Positions 35,702 through 45,402 are shown, counted from the stretch's first letter. The stretch: DNA of 49,507 nucleotides from Methanobrevibacter sp. (GCA_017434555.1 JAFRFB010000045.1:1-49507); one strand, 5' to 3'. Made by a program: numbers and translations. The notes: generated by a model from the letters alone, not told the origin.

Positions 35702-36895
35702 ATGAGATTATCATCAAAATCAAAACCGTACATGATTCCAGAGTACAGCCTGACAGGAGATTTACTGTCTTATTTGACATGCGGTTTACAGTACAGATAT
35801 CAAAACAAAGGAACTCTTCCTCCTTCAATGCCTGTTCAGCTCTGGTTTGGGGAGTTTATTCACGGAGTGATGGAAGAGGCCTATATGAAATGGGAAAATG
35901 ACAAAACCCAATTTCCATGGGACTGGAAAAATGACATAAGACCAATCGAAGACATTATTGATTTAAGATTACAGGTAAGGGGACTTTATCCTCCGGCAAA
36001 TCATTTCTTTACAATAAATCATCCGGATATTGATATGACAATAGATGATTTGAATGAATACGACCACAAAAAGCTGGCCAGTGCCCGTGCCGAAAAGGCA
36101 ATTAACGTTTGGGGTTCTGATTTATTCCCGTTAATGGAGTCTGCTGAAGTTCTAATCAAAGGATTAAGGGATATGCCATATACAAAAAACGATAAGCGTT
36201 CAAAGTATTATGGAATTAACGGAGTCATTGATGTATTAAGCCTCATCAATATAAATGATGACAATAAAATCGTGAAATACCTCAAAGAAAATGAGGAATT
36301 CAACAGGATTGCTGAAAAGTATGATGAAGACGAATATGAAATTATTATTGATTATAAAGGTATGAAAAGGCCTCCATGTGATGTTGCAGGAAGCAATAAT
36401 GAGAACTGGGACTATCATGAAAGGCAGATTTTAACATATTCCTGGCTCAGGCAGAAGCAGGAAGGCAAAAAACCTGTTGCAGGAATCATATTCTATTTGA
36501 ATGAACTGGTTCCTTCTATTGAGGATTTGAAATTAATCAAGGAAGATATTCATTATCATTTGACTGACGTTGGAGACAGTGAGGAATATCAAAAAGACAT
36601 TGAACTTATTGATGATTGGACAGAAGACGATGAAATGCCTAAATTGAGTGAGAAATTTAAAATTGACAGATCCATCAGAATTATCCCTATTGATGATGAT
36701 AAAATCAATGAGGCACTGGTAAAATTTGACAGTGTTGTTGAAAAGATAGAAACATCAATAATCAAAGAAATAAACGGTGAAAAGATTCAGGATGCATGGA
36801 CTGCTGAAGGAGAAGAAAGAACCTGCAGCGCATGCGACTTTAAAACTTTTTGTAAAAACAACAAAAACAAAAGCGAAGATTTTAAAATTCCATAA
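35702..36895 (+). CDS. PD-(D/E)XK nuclease with iron-sulfur cluster (AddB/Cas4-like)
   Basis: A 397-residue nuclease of the RecB/Cas4 superfamily. Four cysteines in the Fe-S arrangement typical of AddB, Cas4 and Dna2 are visible: C27 at the N-terminal side and C375-x2-C378-x5-C384 at the end. Catalytic elements are GVIDVLSL and EYEIIIDYKGMK (D then D-x-K), with QILTYSWL as motif IV. The ATG at 35702 lies after AGGTGA (35691-35696); a GTG at 35693 falls inside that signal and is rejected. It begins 13 bases after the UvrD-like helicase stop, so helicase and nuclease probably form one end-resection enzyme. Not linked to any CRISPR locus here. Confidence 0.85.
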   Translation: MRLSSKSKPYMIPEYSLTGDLLSYLTCGLQYRYQNKGTLPPSMPVQLWFGEFIHGVMEEAYMKWENDKTQFPWDWKNDIRPIEDIIDLRLQVRGLYPPANHFFTINHPDIDMTIDDLNEYDHKKLASARAEKAINVWGSDLFPLMESAEVLIKGLRDMPYTKNDKRSKYYGINGVIDVLSLININDDNKIVKYLKENEEFNRIAEKYDEDEYEIIIDYKGMKRPPCDVAGSNNENWDYHERQILTYSWLRQKQEGKKPVAGIIFYLNELVPSIEDLKLIKEDIHYHLTDVGDSEEYQKDIELIDDWTEDDEMPKLSEKFKIDRSIRIIPIDDDKINEALVKFDSVVEKIETSIIKEINGEKIQDAWTAEGEERTCSACDFKTFCKNNKNKSEDFKIP

Positions 36896-36922
36896 AACAA
36901 ATAATTTAAATAGGTGAGTACT

Positions 36923-37603
36923 ATGAGTAGTGATTTAGAAAAAAATCAAAAATATGCTGAAGTAATTGCTTCAAAAGTTAAATTAACCTGCAAACCTGTT
37001 GCAATGAAGTTAATTAACGGTGAAGACGAACTTCCAGAAGGTTATGAGTTAATCAGTGAAAAAGTAAGACACTGTGAAATGGTTAGAAAAGCTTCTCTCG
37101 GTGAAAAATTCTACAGCACCATTGAAGAACAGATGTGTCTTGGAGGAGCTGGAGCTATCGGCCTTAGAGACATGCCTGAAAAATTGGCAAACGGTGAAAA
37201 ATACTTATCATTAGGCAGATTTAAAGATTTGGAAACTGCAAAAAGCCTTACTGCTAAATTATCCATTGTCAAAGACAGATATTGGGGAATGATTTATGCA
37301 CCTTTAGATGAAGCTGATTTTAAAGCAGATGTGATTCAGGTAATTACCGAACCTGTAGGCGGAATGAAACTTGCTCAAAGTATCGTTTACGCTACCGGTG
37401 ATAAAATTAACCCAAGTTTTGCAGGTATTCAATCATTATGCGGAGATGCTTTTGCAAATCCTTACATTGAAGGCGGAGTTAACTTCACATTAGGCTGTGA
37501 CGGTTCCAGAAAAGCTGCAGATATCAAAGATAATGAAATGACTATCGGTATCAGTGCTGAAAAAATAGATGAAGTAATCTCCGGATTAGAATCAATGGCT
37601 TAA
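36923..37603 (+). CDS. DUF169 family protein
   Basis: A 226-residue DUF169 protein: KLTCKPVAMKLINGEDELP, RHCEMVRKASLGEKFYSTIEEQMCLGGAGAIGL and SIVYATGDKINPSFAGIQSLCGDAFANPYIEG are the conserved cysteine-bearing blocks. Function is unknown, and the family is widespread in anaerobes and methanogens. A GTG at 36914 overlaps AGGTGA (36912-36917), so the ATG at 36923 is used. The last 12 bases overlap the end of the convergent MobA-like gene. Confidence 0.88.
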   Translation: MSSDLEKNQKYAEVIASKVKLTCKPVAMKLINGEDELPEGYELISEKVRHCEMVRKASLGEKFYSTIEEQMCLGGAGAIGLRDMPEKLANGEKYLSLGRFKDLETAKSLTAKLSIVKDRYWGMIYAPLDEADFKADVIQVITEPVGGMKLAQSIVYATGDKINPSFAGIQSLCGDAFANPYIEGGVNFTLGCDGSRKAADIKDNEMTIGISAEKIDEVISGLESMA

Positions 37604-38245
37604 TTCGAGATAATCGTCATAATGATTAATATTCAATAATTCTTTTTTATTTTTTTCTTTTACACCATAAAAGGTAAAACCGTCAGCAAATATTTTTCTA
37701 AGTATTGGATTTAAATTATCGTCCTCATTTTCAAGATATTCCATCAGGTTAATTCTAGGTGCAACAAAAGGCATTCCAAGACCTTCTGCAGTATCCAACA
37801 GTCCGGTTTTTCTTCTTCTCAAAATGGAAATTGTTTTATAGGGATTTTCACATTTATCCAATACGTCAATCATCCTGTTGAATGTTTCAGTTGAGACTGT
37901 CGGCTGGTCACCGGTAACGCAAAGTGCAAAATCAGAAGAGATATTTGACAAACCATTGTATAATGAAGTTGATAAACCTACATCACAGGGGTTGTTAATA
38001 ATGAATTTTACTTTATCCTCATAATTATTTGAAATAGCTTCAAGTATTTCATCACTATAATGACCAAGTACCACAATGCATTCATCAATATTTGAGGATA
38101 ATGTATTGTCAATTGTTGTCTCTAAAACAGTTTTATTTTCGAATGGTAAAACAAGTTTATTTTTTACTTCTAGATTTCTTGAAATCTGATCCTTTCGCAT
38201 TCTGGAATTTTTTCCGGCTGCGGTAATAATAGCTGAAATTGACAT
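37592..38245 (-). CDS. MobA-like nucleotidyltransferase
   Basis: A 217-residue NTP transferase domain. Nucleotide-binding ITAAGKNSRMRKDQ is at the start (GxG-x-R signature), with LCVTGDQPTVSTETFNRMI giving the metal-binding D-x-P. The fold is that of molybdenum cofactor cytidylyl/guanylyltransferases and sugar nucleotidylyltransferases; substrate cannot be fixed. It is the third gene after the Mur ligase and an exported protein, 24 bases behind the latter, so a wall-precursor role is as plausible as a cofactor role. Confidence 0.8.
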   Translation of the reverse strand: MSISAIITAAGKNSRMRKDQISRNLEVKNKLVLPFENKTVLETTIDNTLSSNIDECIVVLGHYSDEILEAISNNYEDKVKFIINNPCDVGLSTSLYNGLSNISSDFALCVTGDQPTVSTETFNRMIDVLDKCENPYKTISILRRRKTGLLDTAEGLGMPFVAPRINLMEYLENEDDNLNPILRKIFADGFTFYGVKEKNKKELLNINHYDDYLELSH

Positions 38246-38269
38246 AATAAAAAAAAGAGAAATATAGGT

Positions 38270-39520
38270 TTATGTGTCACCTATATCACTTGTAGTCGTA
38301 GTGTTTGAAGTCATATTACTTGTATTGACCTGATCTGTAGGCACATATCTGACAATCTTAGCAAGAATACACATTCCCGTTCCAGACCCTTCAGTCCACA
38401 TTACAATTTTAACAGGGTAATCATGAGTATTGGTTACTTTAATATCACTTGCAGGATTATAACCGTATAAAACAGCATTTTCAGAACCATCCATACCTAC
38501 AGGCAAACTGAATCCTTCACCTAAAACAGCAGCCCTTAAAGCTCTTGCAGGAGGACAGACACCGTGAGCAGCACTTCCTCCAGGCGCTGAAGCGTCAGCT
38601 GCAGAACCGAATGAAACATAGTCATGCCCGTTACCGCTACAGTTAGGTGGAATGACTGTATTATTCCAGGCTTCTACGAATTGATTAGCATTAAATTCTC
38701 TTACACTGTCACCATATTCAGGGTGAGAACCTAAATAAGTGTAGTAAACTTGTCCCTCAACGTTTGTTGTATTACCCATGTACAATACAATAGGAGAACC
38801 TGACGGATAAGCATCTACATAATCGGATACTTCTTTACCGAAAATACGTTCAACATCATCATAGCTGATATTATTCCTTCCATCGGAAAATCCTACGATT
38901 CCTTTTTCTATAGTAAAGTTTGAACCAACACTGGCATCATAATTATACCAGTTTACAATTGAAGTTGAATTAAAGAAATCATTACTGAAATTCAAATTCT
39001 TGATTTGATCTGTCGGAACTGATTGGACAACAGTACCGTTTTCAACAACATCAATACCATTTTCTGTTTTAGTTAAAACTTTATATGGTGAACTGTAACC
39101 CCATATGTAAGTATCTGGAGCTTTTACAGCTAATTTATCCCCCTCTATTTCCAGATAACCCGGACCTTCAAAGCCATAGACATTTCCGTATGAATCAATA
39201 CCTTCAGAAGAAATTGTTGAAAAATCAAAAGGAACATAACCCGTAGTTAAAGTCAATAATATACCTTTCAAATCAAGAGTTAGAATCTCATGAAGAATAT
39301 ATGTGGGATTACCAATGAGCGGAACTTGAACCATCTCCCTTTCATCTAAAACAGAATCTCCAGCAAACATTGATTGTCCAACCGGCAAATTGTAAGCTTC
39401 AGCAAATGATTTACCTGTGAATGAAGTGTGATTTACAAATGAAAATGCGAACAGCATTATACAAACAACAAATAAAATTAAAACAATTTTAACAGATGTG
39501 TTTCTCCATTTTGAACCCAT
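38270..39520 (-). CDS. Membrane-anchored exported protein of unknown function
   Basis: A 416-residue protein with a basic N-terminus and one strong hydrophobic helix (about residues 10-30), then a large extracytoplasmic part with several N-x-S/T sequons and a Thr/Ser/Asn-rich tail. A central Gly/Ala/Ser-rich stretch (SFGSAADASAPGGSAAHG) is followed by CPPARALRAAVLGEGFSLPVGMDGSENAV. The segment NTHDYPVKIVMWTEGSGTGMCILAKIV weakly recalls the end of VanW proteins. The ATG at 39520 is chosen because AGGGTG lies 10-15 bases upstream; an ATG at 39526 and a GTG at 39532 are closer to or inside that signal. Operon with the Mur ligase suggests a cell-wall role. Family not recognised. Confidence 0.7.
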   Translation of the reverse strand: MGSKWRNTSVKIVLILFVVCIMLFAFSFVNHTSFTGKSFAEAYNLPVGQSMFAGDSVLDEREMVQVPLIGNPTYILHEILTLDLKGILLTLTTGYVPFDFSTISSEGIDSYGNVYGFEGPGYLEIEGDKLAVKAPDTYIWGYSSPYKVLTKTENGIDVVENGTVVQSVPTDQIKNLNFSNDFFNSTSIVNWYNYDASVGSNFTIEKGIVGFSDGRNNISYDDVERIFGKEVSDYVDAYPSGSPIVLYMGNTTNVEGQVYYTYLGSHPEYGDSVREFNANQFVEAWNNTVIPPNCSGNGHDYVSFGSAADASAPGGSAAHGVCPPARALRAAVLGEGFSLPVGMDGSENAVLYGYNPASDIKVTNTHDYPVKIVMWTEGSGTGMCILAKIVRYVPTDQVNTSNMTSNTTTTSDIGDT

Positions 39521-39587
39521 AATCATAAACACCCTAAATAATTATACAATTATAATTTTATGTTTATTACTATTTATACATAATGTA

Positions 39588-40871
39588 TTAGGAAAGTTTT
39601 TCAGAAATGAGTTTAATTCTCTCCTGAATGTTGATAATGGCATCCTGACCATTTCCACCTATCAACATCGCTTCTTCATGAGAAAACTCTGCAACATAAG
39701 CAATAATGTCATCTAAAGACGTGGCAGTCAATACTCTTCCCCTATACTTAAGATAGTTCAAACGATATAAAACCAAATCAAGATTATCATCAAGACCCGG
39801 AAATACTACAATGACTTCAGGATTATACTTGACCGCTTCATCAATAATATCCAGCCTGTGTGATTCATGAGGTCTTGGAGTTCCGATAAATATTGCATAG
39901 AAATCCTTTTCAGATAATATTGACTTTAAAGCATCAGAATTGTCAGTTTTACCAACATAAACCAAAGAATCATTAATTTTATAAACATCCAAACGGCCGC
40001 TGACTGCTTCAAATTCGGCCAAAGTATCTTTAATAACATCTTTCGGCACTTTCAATTCACTTGCAATTGCCATAGCCAAACCAGCATTTAATCTATTGAA
40101 CTTACCGAAAACCTTAAGTTTGTCCTGATATTCAAAGTAAGAAATGTGTTTTGATGAGGCTTCTTTGAAATTGCTGTTGAAATCCTGATTGAAGGCTGTA
40201 AAAATCTCCTTAGAGTCAAAAAATCTAACCAGGGAATCCTTATAATTGGCAATGGTTTTGTGAACGTCCATATGATCATTACCTATATTTGTTAAACCGA
40301 CCATATCAAAGTCAAATGCATAATTACAGAAATCCAAAGTCATGTCACATACTTCAACAAGAATTATATCATAATCGCCGTTTTCGGCCTCAAGCATCAA
40401 ATCATAATAACCTGAAAAGCCTCCGCCACCGTTTCCTCCGACAAGAACTTTTTTTCCTGCATTTTCCAAAATGGATTTTAACATGTGAACGGTGGTTGTC
40501 TTGCCGTTGGTGCCTGTAATACCGATTGTAAATATCTTTTTATGATTGGTGACAACATCACTCAGGAGATGACCTTCATCAAGCAGTTTATTTGCAAAAG
40601 AACCTCCAAACATGCTGGGACTGATAGCAATAGCATCACACTCATCAATGGCCTGAGAATTGGTAAATCCCAAATCCAAAGTTAAAGTGTCAGAAACAAT
40701 AGAAAACGTTTCTCCACCATCTAAAAAATTTAAAGAAATACCTGGTAAACTCAAATCAGATAAGTCAATATTACTATTTAAATCACTTGCATAAACATCC
40801 CAACCATGTTTTAAAAGTGAATTAACTGCCTTTTTACCTTCAACACCTAAACCTATAACCGCCGCTCTCAT
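39588..40871 (-). CDS. Mur ligase family protein (pseudomurein-type)
   Basis: A 427-residue three-domain ATP-dependent amino-acid ligase. MRAAVIGLGVEGKKAV starts a Rossmann-like N-domain as in MurD; ATP-binding GITGTNGKTTTVHML follows; NIGNDHMDVHKTIANYKDSLVRFF carries the conserved His and the carboxylated-Lys region; and EAVSGRLDVY introduces the C-terminal domain. Archaea with pseudomurein use such enzymes to build its peptide bridges; the amino acid added here is unknown. An ATG at 40880 would add MFF and is less like the family. First gene of a three-gene operon with the exported protein and the MobA-like transferase. Confidence 0.88.
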   Translation of the reverse strand: MRAAVIGLGVEGKKAVNSLLKHGWDVYASDLNSNIDLSDLSLPGISLNFLDGGETFSIVSDTLTLDLGFTNSQAIDECDAIAISPSMFGGSFANKLLDEGHLLSDVVTNHKKIFTIGITGTNGKTTTVHMLKSILENAGKKVLVGGNGGGGFSGYYDLMLEAENGDYDIILVEVCDMTLDFCNYAFDFDMVGLTNIGNDHMDVHKTIANYKDSLVRFFDSKEIFTAFNQDFNSNFKEASSKHISYFEYQDKLKVFGKFNRLNAGLAMAIASELKVPKDVIKDTLAEFEAVSGRLDVYKINDSLVYVGKTDNSDALKSILSEKDFYAIFIGTPRPHESHRLDIIDEAVKYNPEVIVVFPGLDDNLDLVLYRLNYLKYRGRVLTATSLDDIIAYVAEFSHEEAMLIGGNGQDAIINIQERIKLISEKLS

Positions 40872-40958
40872 AAAAAACATAAACCTTAAAATAAATTATA
40901 CTAAATATATTAATAATTTACATATTTTATAAAATATATTTTTTGATTAGGTGAGAGA

Positions 40959-41357
40959 ATGTTCGAGGAAGAAAAAGACGATAAAATTTATAATTTGATT
41001 ATTACCAATGGTTTTGACAAAAACAATGAGTACGCTCAGTTTACTGAAAAATTATTCTCAAAAGTCGATTTCTTATGGAAAGAATCCGTGTCAGCTTCAT
41101 ATTCAACAGCAGGAGATGCTTTTTTCAATAAGGTAGACTGCATCATTTTACTAGCTGGTCTATATAAAGACAACAAAGAAACTTTTGACGATTTACTTGA
41201 AGCAGCTGAAAAATATGACATACCATTAGTACTTGTTAGACCATACGGCCTTGAAGAAGTGCCGGAAGAATTAGAAAGTAAGGCTGCAACAATCGTTGGA
41301 TGGAACGGCAACTGCATCGTTGACTCAATTAAAAGCGCAGACGAAATGATGGAATGA
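40959..41357 (+). CDS. MTH538-like TIR-fold protein (DUF1863)
   Basis: A 132-residue protein resembling M. thermautotrophicus MTH538, the founding member of the MTH538 TIR-like family (DUF1863): DCIILLAGLYKDNKE, IPLVLVRPYGLEEVPEELE and IVGWNGNCIVDSI line up with that protein as I remember it. The fold is flavodoxin/TIR-like, and relatives include the ThsB sensor of Thoeris defence. The catalytic Glu of NADase TIRs is not obvious. AGGTGAGAG precedes the ATG. Ends 9 bases from the convergent rad50 stop. No ThsA-like effector is adjacent. Confidence 0.78.
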   Translation: MFEEEKDDKIYNLIITNGFDKNNEYAQFTEKLFSKVDFLWKESVSASYSTAGDAFFNKVDCIILLAGLYKDNKETFDDLLEAAEKYDIPLVLVRPYGLEEVPEELESKAATIVGWNGNCIVDSIKSADEMME

Positions 41358-41365
41358 TAGTGAAT

Positions 41366-44116
41366 TTAATTCACTATATTTGAAATTCCATTTTCTTTTT
41401 CTACTTTTATTAAATTATCAGCAGCGCTTTCAAGCTGATTTTCATGAGTTACAATTATCATTTGAGGAAGTAAAGACATTTCTTTTAAGAGATTAATTAA
41501 CTCCTGTCTTCTTGCATCATCCAAATGAATTGTAGGTTCATCCAATAAGATAGTTTCCAAATCTCCTTTTGCCATTGATTTGGTGATACCTAACCTTAAA
41601 GCCAACGCAATAGCTATTTTTTCACCACCACTAACCATGGACATTGAAGATTCACCTTCAGGACCTCTTACAGTGACATTATAATCATCATCCAAAATCA
41701 AATCAGAATAGTTGAAATTAAAGTCATCGAAGAACTCCTTAGTATTCTTCTGTATAATCGGTCTGGAATTATTTCTCAATTCTTTTTGAATACCGTTTTT
41801 ACCATATAACTCACGAATATCTTTCAATAAAACAAGATACTGTGAAATATTATCATATTCCATCTGGAACCTGTCGTTATTTTTGATTTTTTCAGCTAAA
41901 GACTTATGGACATTAATGAGTTCCCTTGCTCTACCTTTGATTTCAGACAGTTCATTGCTGAAGGATTCATATCTTCTGCCATACATCTCATCACGATAAG
42001 TGATTTGCTCGTATTTTTCCTTATCATAAGTTGATGCATCGATTTTGTTTTGAATAATTTCCAATTGATTGTTTGAAACACCAATATCTTCTTTAACAGA
42101 ATCAAATTGGGCAGATATGGTATTTTTATTTTTAACGAAACCTTTCAATTGATTATACTCTTCATTCTTTTCTTTCAAATCATCAATGCGCTGTTTAAGT
42201 TCAAGGTTATCCATATCACCGCTTAGATGAGGATCATTGTCAATAGCCAGTTTGATATTTTGAACATGAACATCGATTTCGTTTTTAATCTGTTTTAATT
42301 TATATTCAGCTTCAGTCTGACTTCCTAAAACATCCAAAGCACCTTTGGATTGGTTATAATCATCATGATCCTGCTTGAATTTTTCACGGTCTTCCTTTAG
42401 TCTAGCGATTTCTAAAATCAATTCACCCAATTTATTTCCAATATACTCCTTGGAATCAAGACCTTCATCTATTTCGCTTAAGCGTTGCAAGTCTTTTTGA
42501 AGATTTGAGAATTTATATTTATATTCCAAAATGTCTTCAGACAATTTTTTAACCTTGGATTCTTTTTCTTTAAAGCTGTCCTTATTCTTGGTGAAAAGGC
42601 GAATAGCTTCTTCATTATCCTTAATTGCCTTATTGTTTTCTTCAATCTCAGTAGTATATTGATTGATTAACTCCTCTTTTTTGGCATCATCAATATCTGA
42701 TTGACATACAGGACACTTGTTGTCTACATTTGACAGCTCTTCGAGAGGTTTTTCATTGGCAGTAATTGCCTGTTTAAATGCAACAATCTCTTCCTTTTTA
42801 GAAGATATGCTATTGCTTAAATCATCTATTTTAGTTGAAATTTCTTCGAGGAACTGGTTGGTGGTTTCACCTAACTTTTTGAGGTCATCGACTTCAACCA
42901 AATCATCCTGTGGAAAATCAAACTCAAGCAACTTTTCCTTTGAAAGGGAGAAGAACTTTTCAATGTCATTTCTATCTGCTTCAATGCTTTCGAGAAGTTT
43001 CTTTTTATCCTTTTCAAGCTGTGTAATAGTAGCCAGCTCTTTTTCCAAATCAATTTTCTGATTGGTTAATTTGGTTATTTCTTCATCACATTTTAAATAA
43101 TCATTATATCCTTGCTTTTTAGCATGAACCAAACGTTTTTGTTCCTTAATTGAATCTATTTTTTCTTCAGTTTCCATTTCTGATTCTTTTAATGATTGAA
43201 TACTGACAACAGATTTCTCAAAGTCAAGATAAACATCCAATTTTGAAACATATTTCTCCAAACGTTCGATTTCCTCTTCAGCTTCACGTATCTTATCAAG
43301 ATTTTCCTGAAGGGTATGCTTATCCTTTTCAAGTTTTTCCAAGGTCTGTTTTTCATTAGTCAAATTATTCATTTGAGTTTCATAAATTTCCTTTTCACGT
43401 TCCATATTACGTTTACTTTCAGAAATTTCCTCTCTGAGATTTTTAACTTCTTCAATTTGTGACTCAAGCTCATGGCCTCTGTTTTTCATTTCATTAAGTT
43501 CAGAAGTCTTTTGGTCATATTCTTCCTGAAGAGCATCCTTGGAGTAAAGTTTTCCCTTAATCTCGGATAACTTGTTTTCATATTCGCTGATTAATGGAGC
43601 TAAATTTTTCCATGCGGTTTCAAGGGAATCCAGACCCAATAATTTACCGATTAAGCGTTTTTTATCTGCAGGCTGTTTGTCGACAAGCTCTGCAATTTCG
43701 CCTTGCCTTACATAAATCGCATTTAAGAACAGATTTGCATCCATATCCAATATTGCCTGGATATTATCGGAGACCTCTTTTTCACCTGAACAGAGTGACA
43801 TGAATTCTCCGTCGCTTGAGGTTTTAGTCAATAGTCTTGATACTGATTTGGATTTGTTCTTGTCACGTACAATCCTGTATTCCTTTCCCCTTGATACGAA
43901 ATCCAATTCCACACTCATATGGTCAGTGTTATTTCTAACCAGGTCACCTAATTTACCTGCAGTGTGTTGTTTGAATAAAGCAAAACTAATAGCTTCAAAA
44001 ATAGAGGATTTACCAGCACCGTTTTCTCCAACAATAACTGTGATTCCTTTATCAAAATTAATAACTTCATTTGAATAGGATTTGAAATTTTTTAATCTTA
44101 ATCTTTTAAAAATCAT
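41366..44116 (-). CDS. rad50: DNA double-strand break repair ATPase Rad50
   Basis: A 916-residue SMC-like ATPase. Walker A GENGAGKSS at residues 30-38; Q-loop region VRQGEIAELVDKQP; long coiled coils on both sides of a zinc hook CPVC (about residue 467); signature SMSMVSGGEKIAIALALRL; Walker B ETILLDEPTIHLDD. The zinc hook dimerises two complexes across DNA ends. It begins 2 bases after the mre11 stop codon, so the two are translationally linked. Works with Mre11, HerA and NurA in end resection. Confidence 0.97.
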   Translation of the reverse strand: MIFKRLRLKNFKSYSNEVINFDKGITVIVGENGAGKSSIFEAISFALFKQHTAGKLGDLVRNNTDHMSVELDFVSRGKEYRIVRDKNKSKSVSRLLTKTSSDGEFMSLCSGEKEVSDNIQAILDMDANLFLNAIYVRQGEIAELVDKQPADKKRLIGKLLGLDSLETAWKNLAPLISEYENKLSEIKGKLYSKDALQEEYDQKTSELNEMKNRGHELESQIEEVKNLREEISESKRNMEREKEIYETQMNNLTNEKQTLEKLEKDKHTLQENLDKIREAEEEIERLEKYVSKLDVYLDFEKSVVSIQSLKESEMETEEKIDSIKEQKRLVHAKKQGYNDYLKCDEEITKLTNQKIDLEKELATITQLEKDKKKLLESIEADRNDIEKFFSLSKEKLLEFDFPQDDLVEVDDLKKLGETTNQFLEEISTKIDDLSNSISSKKEEIVAFKQAITANEKPLEELSNVDNKCPVCQSDIDDAKKEELINQYTTEIEENNKAIKDNEEAIRLFTKNKDSFKEKESKVKKLSEDILEYKYKFSNLQKDLQRLSEIDEGLDSKEYIGNKLGELILEIARLKEDREKFKQDHDDYNQSKGALDVLGSQTEAEYKLKQIKNEIDVHVQNIKLAIDNDPHLSGDMDNLELKQRIDDLKEKNEEYNQLKGFVKNKNTISAQFDSVKEDIGVSNNQLEIIQNKIDASTYDKEKYEQITYRDEMYGRRYESFSNELSEIKGRARELINVHKSLAEKIKNNDRFQMEYDNISQYLVLLKDIRELYGKNGIQKELRNNSRPIIQKNTKEFFDDFNFNYSDLILDDDYNVTVRGPEGESSMSMVSGGEKIAIALALRLGITKSMAKGDLETILLDEPTIHLDDARRQELINLLKEMSLLPQMIIVTHENQLESAADNLIKVEKENGISNIVN

Positions 44117-44118
44117 TT

Positions 44119-45276
44119 TTAATCCTCCTCAACTTCTTCAACAGGATATTTCTCTTTATAGAATTCCTCAATTAACTCTTTTGCTTCTTCTGTTTTATCT
44201 TTTGAAAGCAAATTATATAATTCCGCAGCGAATTTGGTAATGTCTTCATCATCATAGCTTTCAAGTCTTGAAGACAATACTTCAATAGGACCTAATGCAT
44301 TTTCCTTATCAATTATCAAATCAATGTTTTCCTCACCGGGAGTGTTGAATTTAGGCCTAATCATCAATGCCAAATCCTCAAGGTCCTCATTAATCATTTC
44401 ATATGCAGTGCCCGTTGAAGTTACATTATTGACTGTTAAATTAAGGATAGGTTTTTTGTCAAAATTTTTAATTGTCTGTTTTATTTCCTCAATTCCATTG
44501 GCCAAATCATCAAATTCAATAGTCCTGTCTATAAATTCACGGGGAATATCAATGGTAATCCTTTCAACGGAAGGTTTTTTACCATCCAAATCTACAATGA
44601 CAAAACCTTTTCCATTTTTTCTATAATCTCCAAGTTCTGTTGTTTTCCAAACTTCACTGGAACCCGGATAAACCAGTTTACCTTTTCCAAAATCGTCATT
44701 GATGTAATTGTGAAGGTGACCCATCGCATAATATGTGAAATTGTCTGGAATATCACCTATTTCCAATTCATACTGGAGGTTAAAATATTTGTCAATGCCC
44801 TGATGCAATACAAGAATGGACTTTTCATGGTTGGCTGCCTTTTTGGACAATTCTGAAAGTTTGTTTTTAAGGTTTTTATCCTGTGATGATGAATAGAAAG
44901 GCAAACCCGCAATGAATACATCATCAAACATGTAATTAGTATTTATCGGACTAATTACTTTCAAACCAAATTTCTTGAATAACACCTGTGGCGGTATGGA
45001 GTTTTTACGAAGTACACTATCGTGATTTCCTGCAATAGCATAAACAGGAATATTAGCATTTTTTAGTTTTATCAAACCTTTTTGAAATGTCAAGAGTGCT
45101 ATTGGAGCAGGTCTTGAATTGTCAAATAAATCTCCACTATGTATTACAAAATCGACTTTTTCATCGATTATCCTATCAATTATCTTCTCAAACACTTCAT
45201 AAAAGTCTTTTTCCCGTTCATATAAACCGAACTGGCGATAACCTAAATGAGTGTCTGCTAAATGTGCAAATTTCAT
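44119..45276 (-). CDS. mre11: DNA double-strand break repair nuclease Mre11
   Basis: A 385-residue calcineurin-like phosphodiesterase with all manganese-binding motifs: ADTHLGYRQFG, IHSGDLFDNSRP, AIAGNHDSV, LVLHQGI and AMGHLHN. The C-terminal part (about 260-385) is the capping region and Rad50-binding helix, ending in an acidic tail. AAGGTAATATA precedes the ATG. It lies 126 bases downstream of herA, a gap long enough for its own promoter. Confidence 0.96.
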   Translation of the reverse strand: MKFAHLADTHLGYRQFGLYEREKDFYEVFEKIIDRIIDEKVDFVIHSGDLFDNSRPAPIALLTFQKGLIKLKNANIPVYAIAGNHDSVLRKNSIPPQVLFKKFGLKVISPINTNYMFDDVFIAGLPFYSSSQDKNLKNKLSELSKKAANHEKSILVLHQGIDKYFNLQYELEIGDIPDNFTYYAMGHLHNYINDDFGKGKLVYPGSSEVWKTTELGDYRKNGKGFVIVDLDGKKPSVERITIDIPREFIDRTIEFDDLANGIEEIKQTIKNFDKKPILNLTVNNVTSTGTAYEMINEDLEDLALMIRPKFNTPGEENIDLIIDKENALGPIEVLSSRLESYDDEDITKFAAELYNLLSKDKTEEAKELIEEFYKEKYPVEEVEED

Positions 45277-45402
45277 TATATTACCTTTTAAAATTTTTGT
45301 ATATAACCAATTTAAACACTTACAAAGTATTTAATTATGTAGTAATTTAATTTATTAATTATTTAAGGTTTATGTTTTCTCTAAGAGCAATATTGACCTT
45401 AA

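Noticed and set aside
35702-36895. Cas4 of a CRISPR system
   Set aside because: No repeats or other cas genes; length (397 residues) and helicase partner fit AddB-like enzymes better.
40959-41357. Complete Thoeris defence system
   Set aside because: Only a ThsB-like fold is present; no ThsA-type SIR2 or effector gene lies nearby, and a related gene is a normal part of M. thermautotrophicus.
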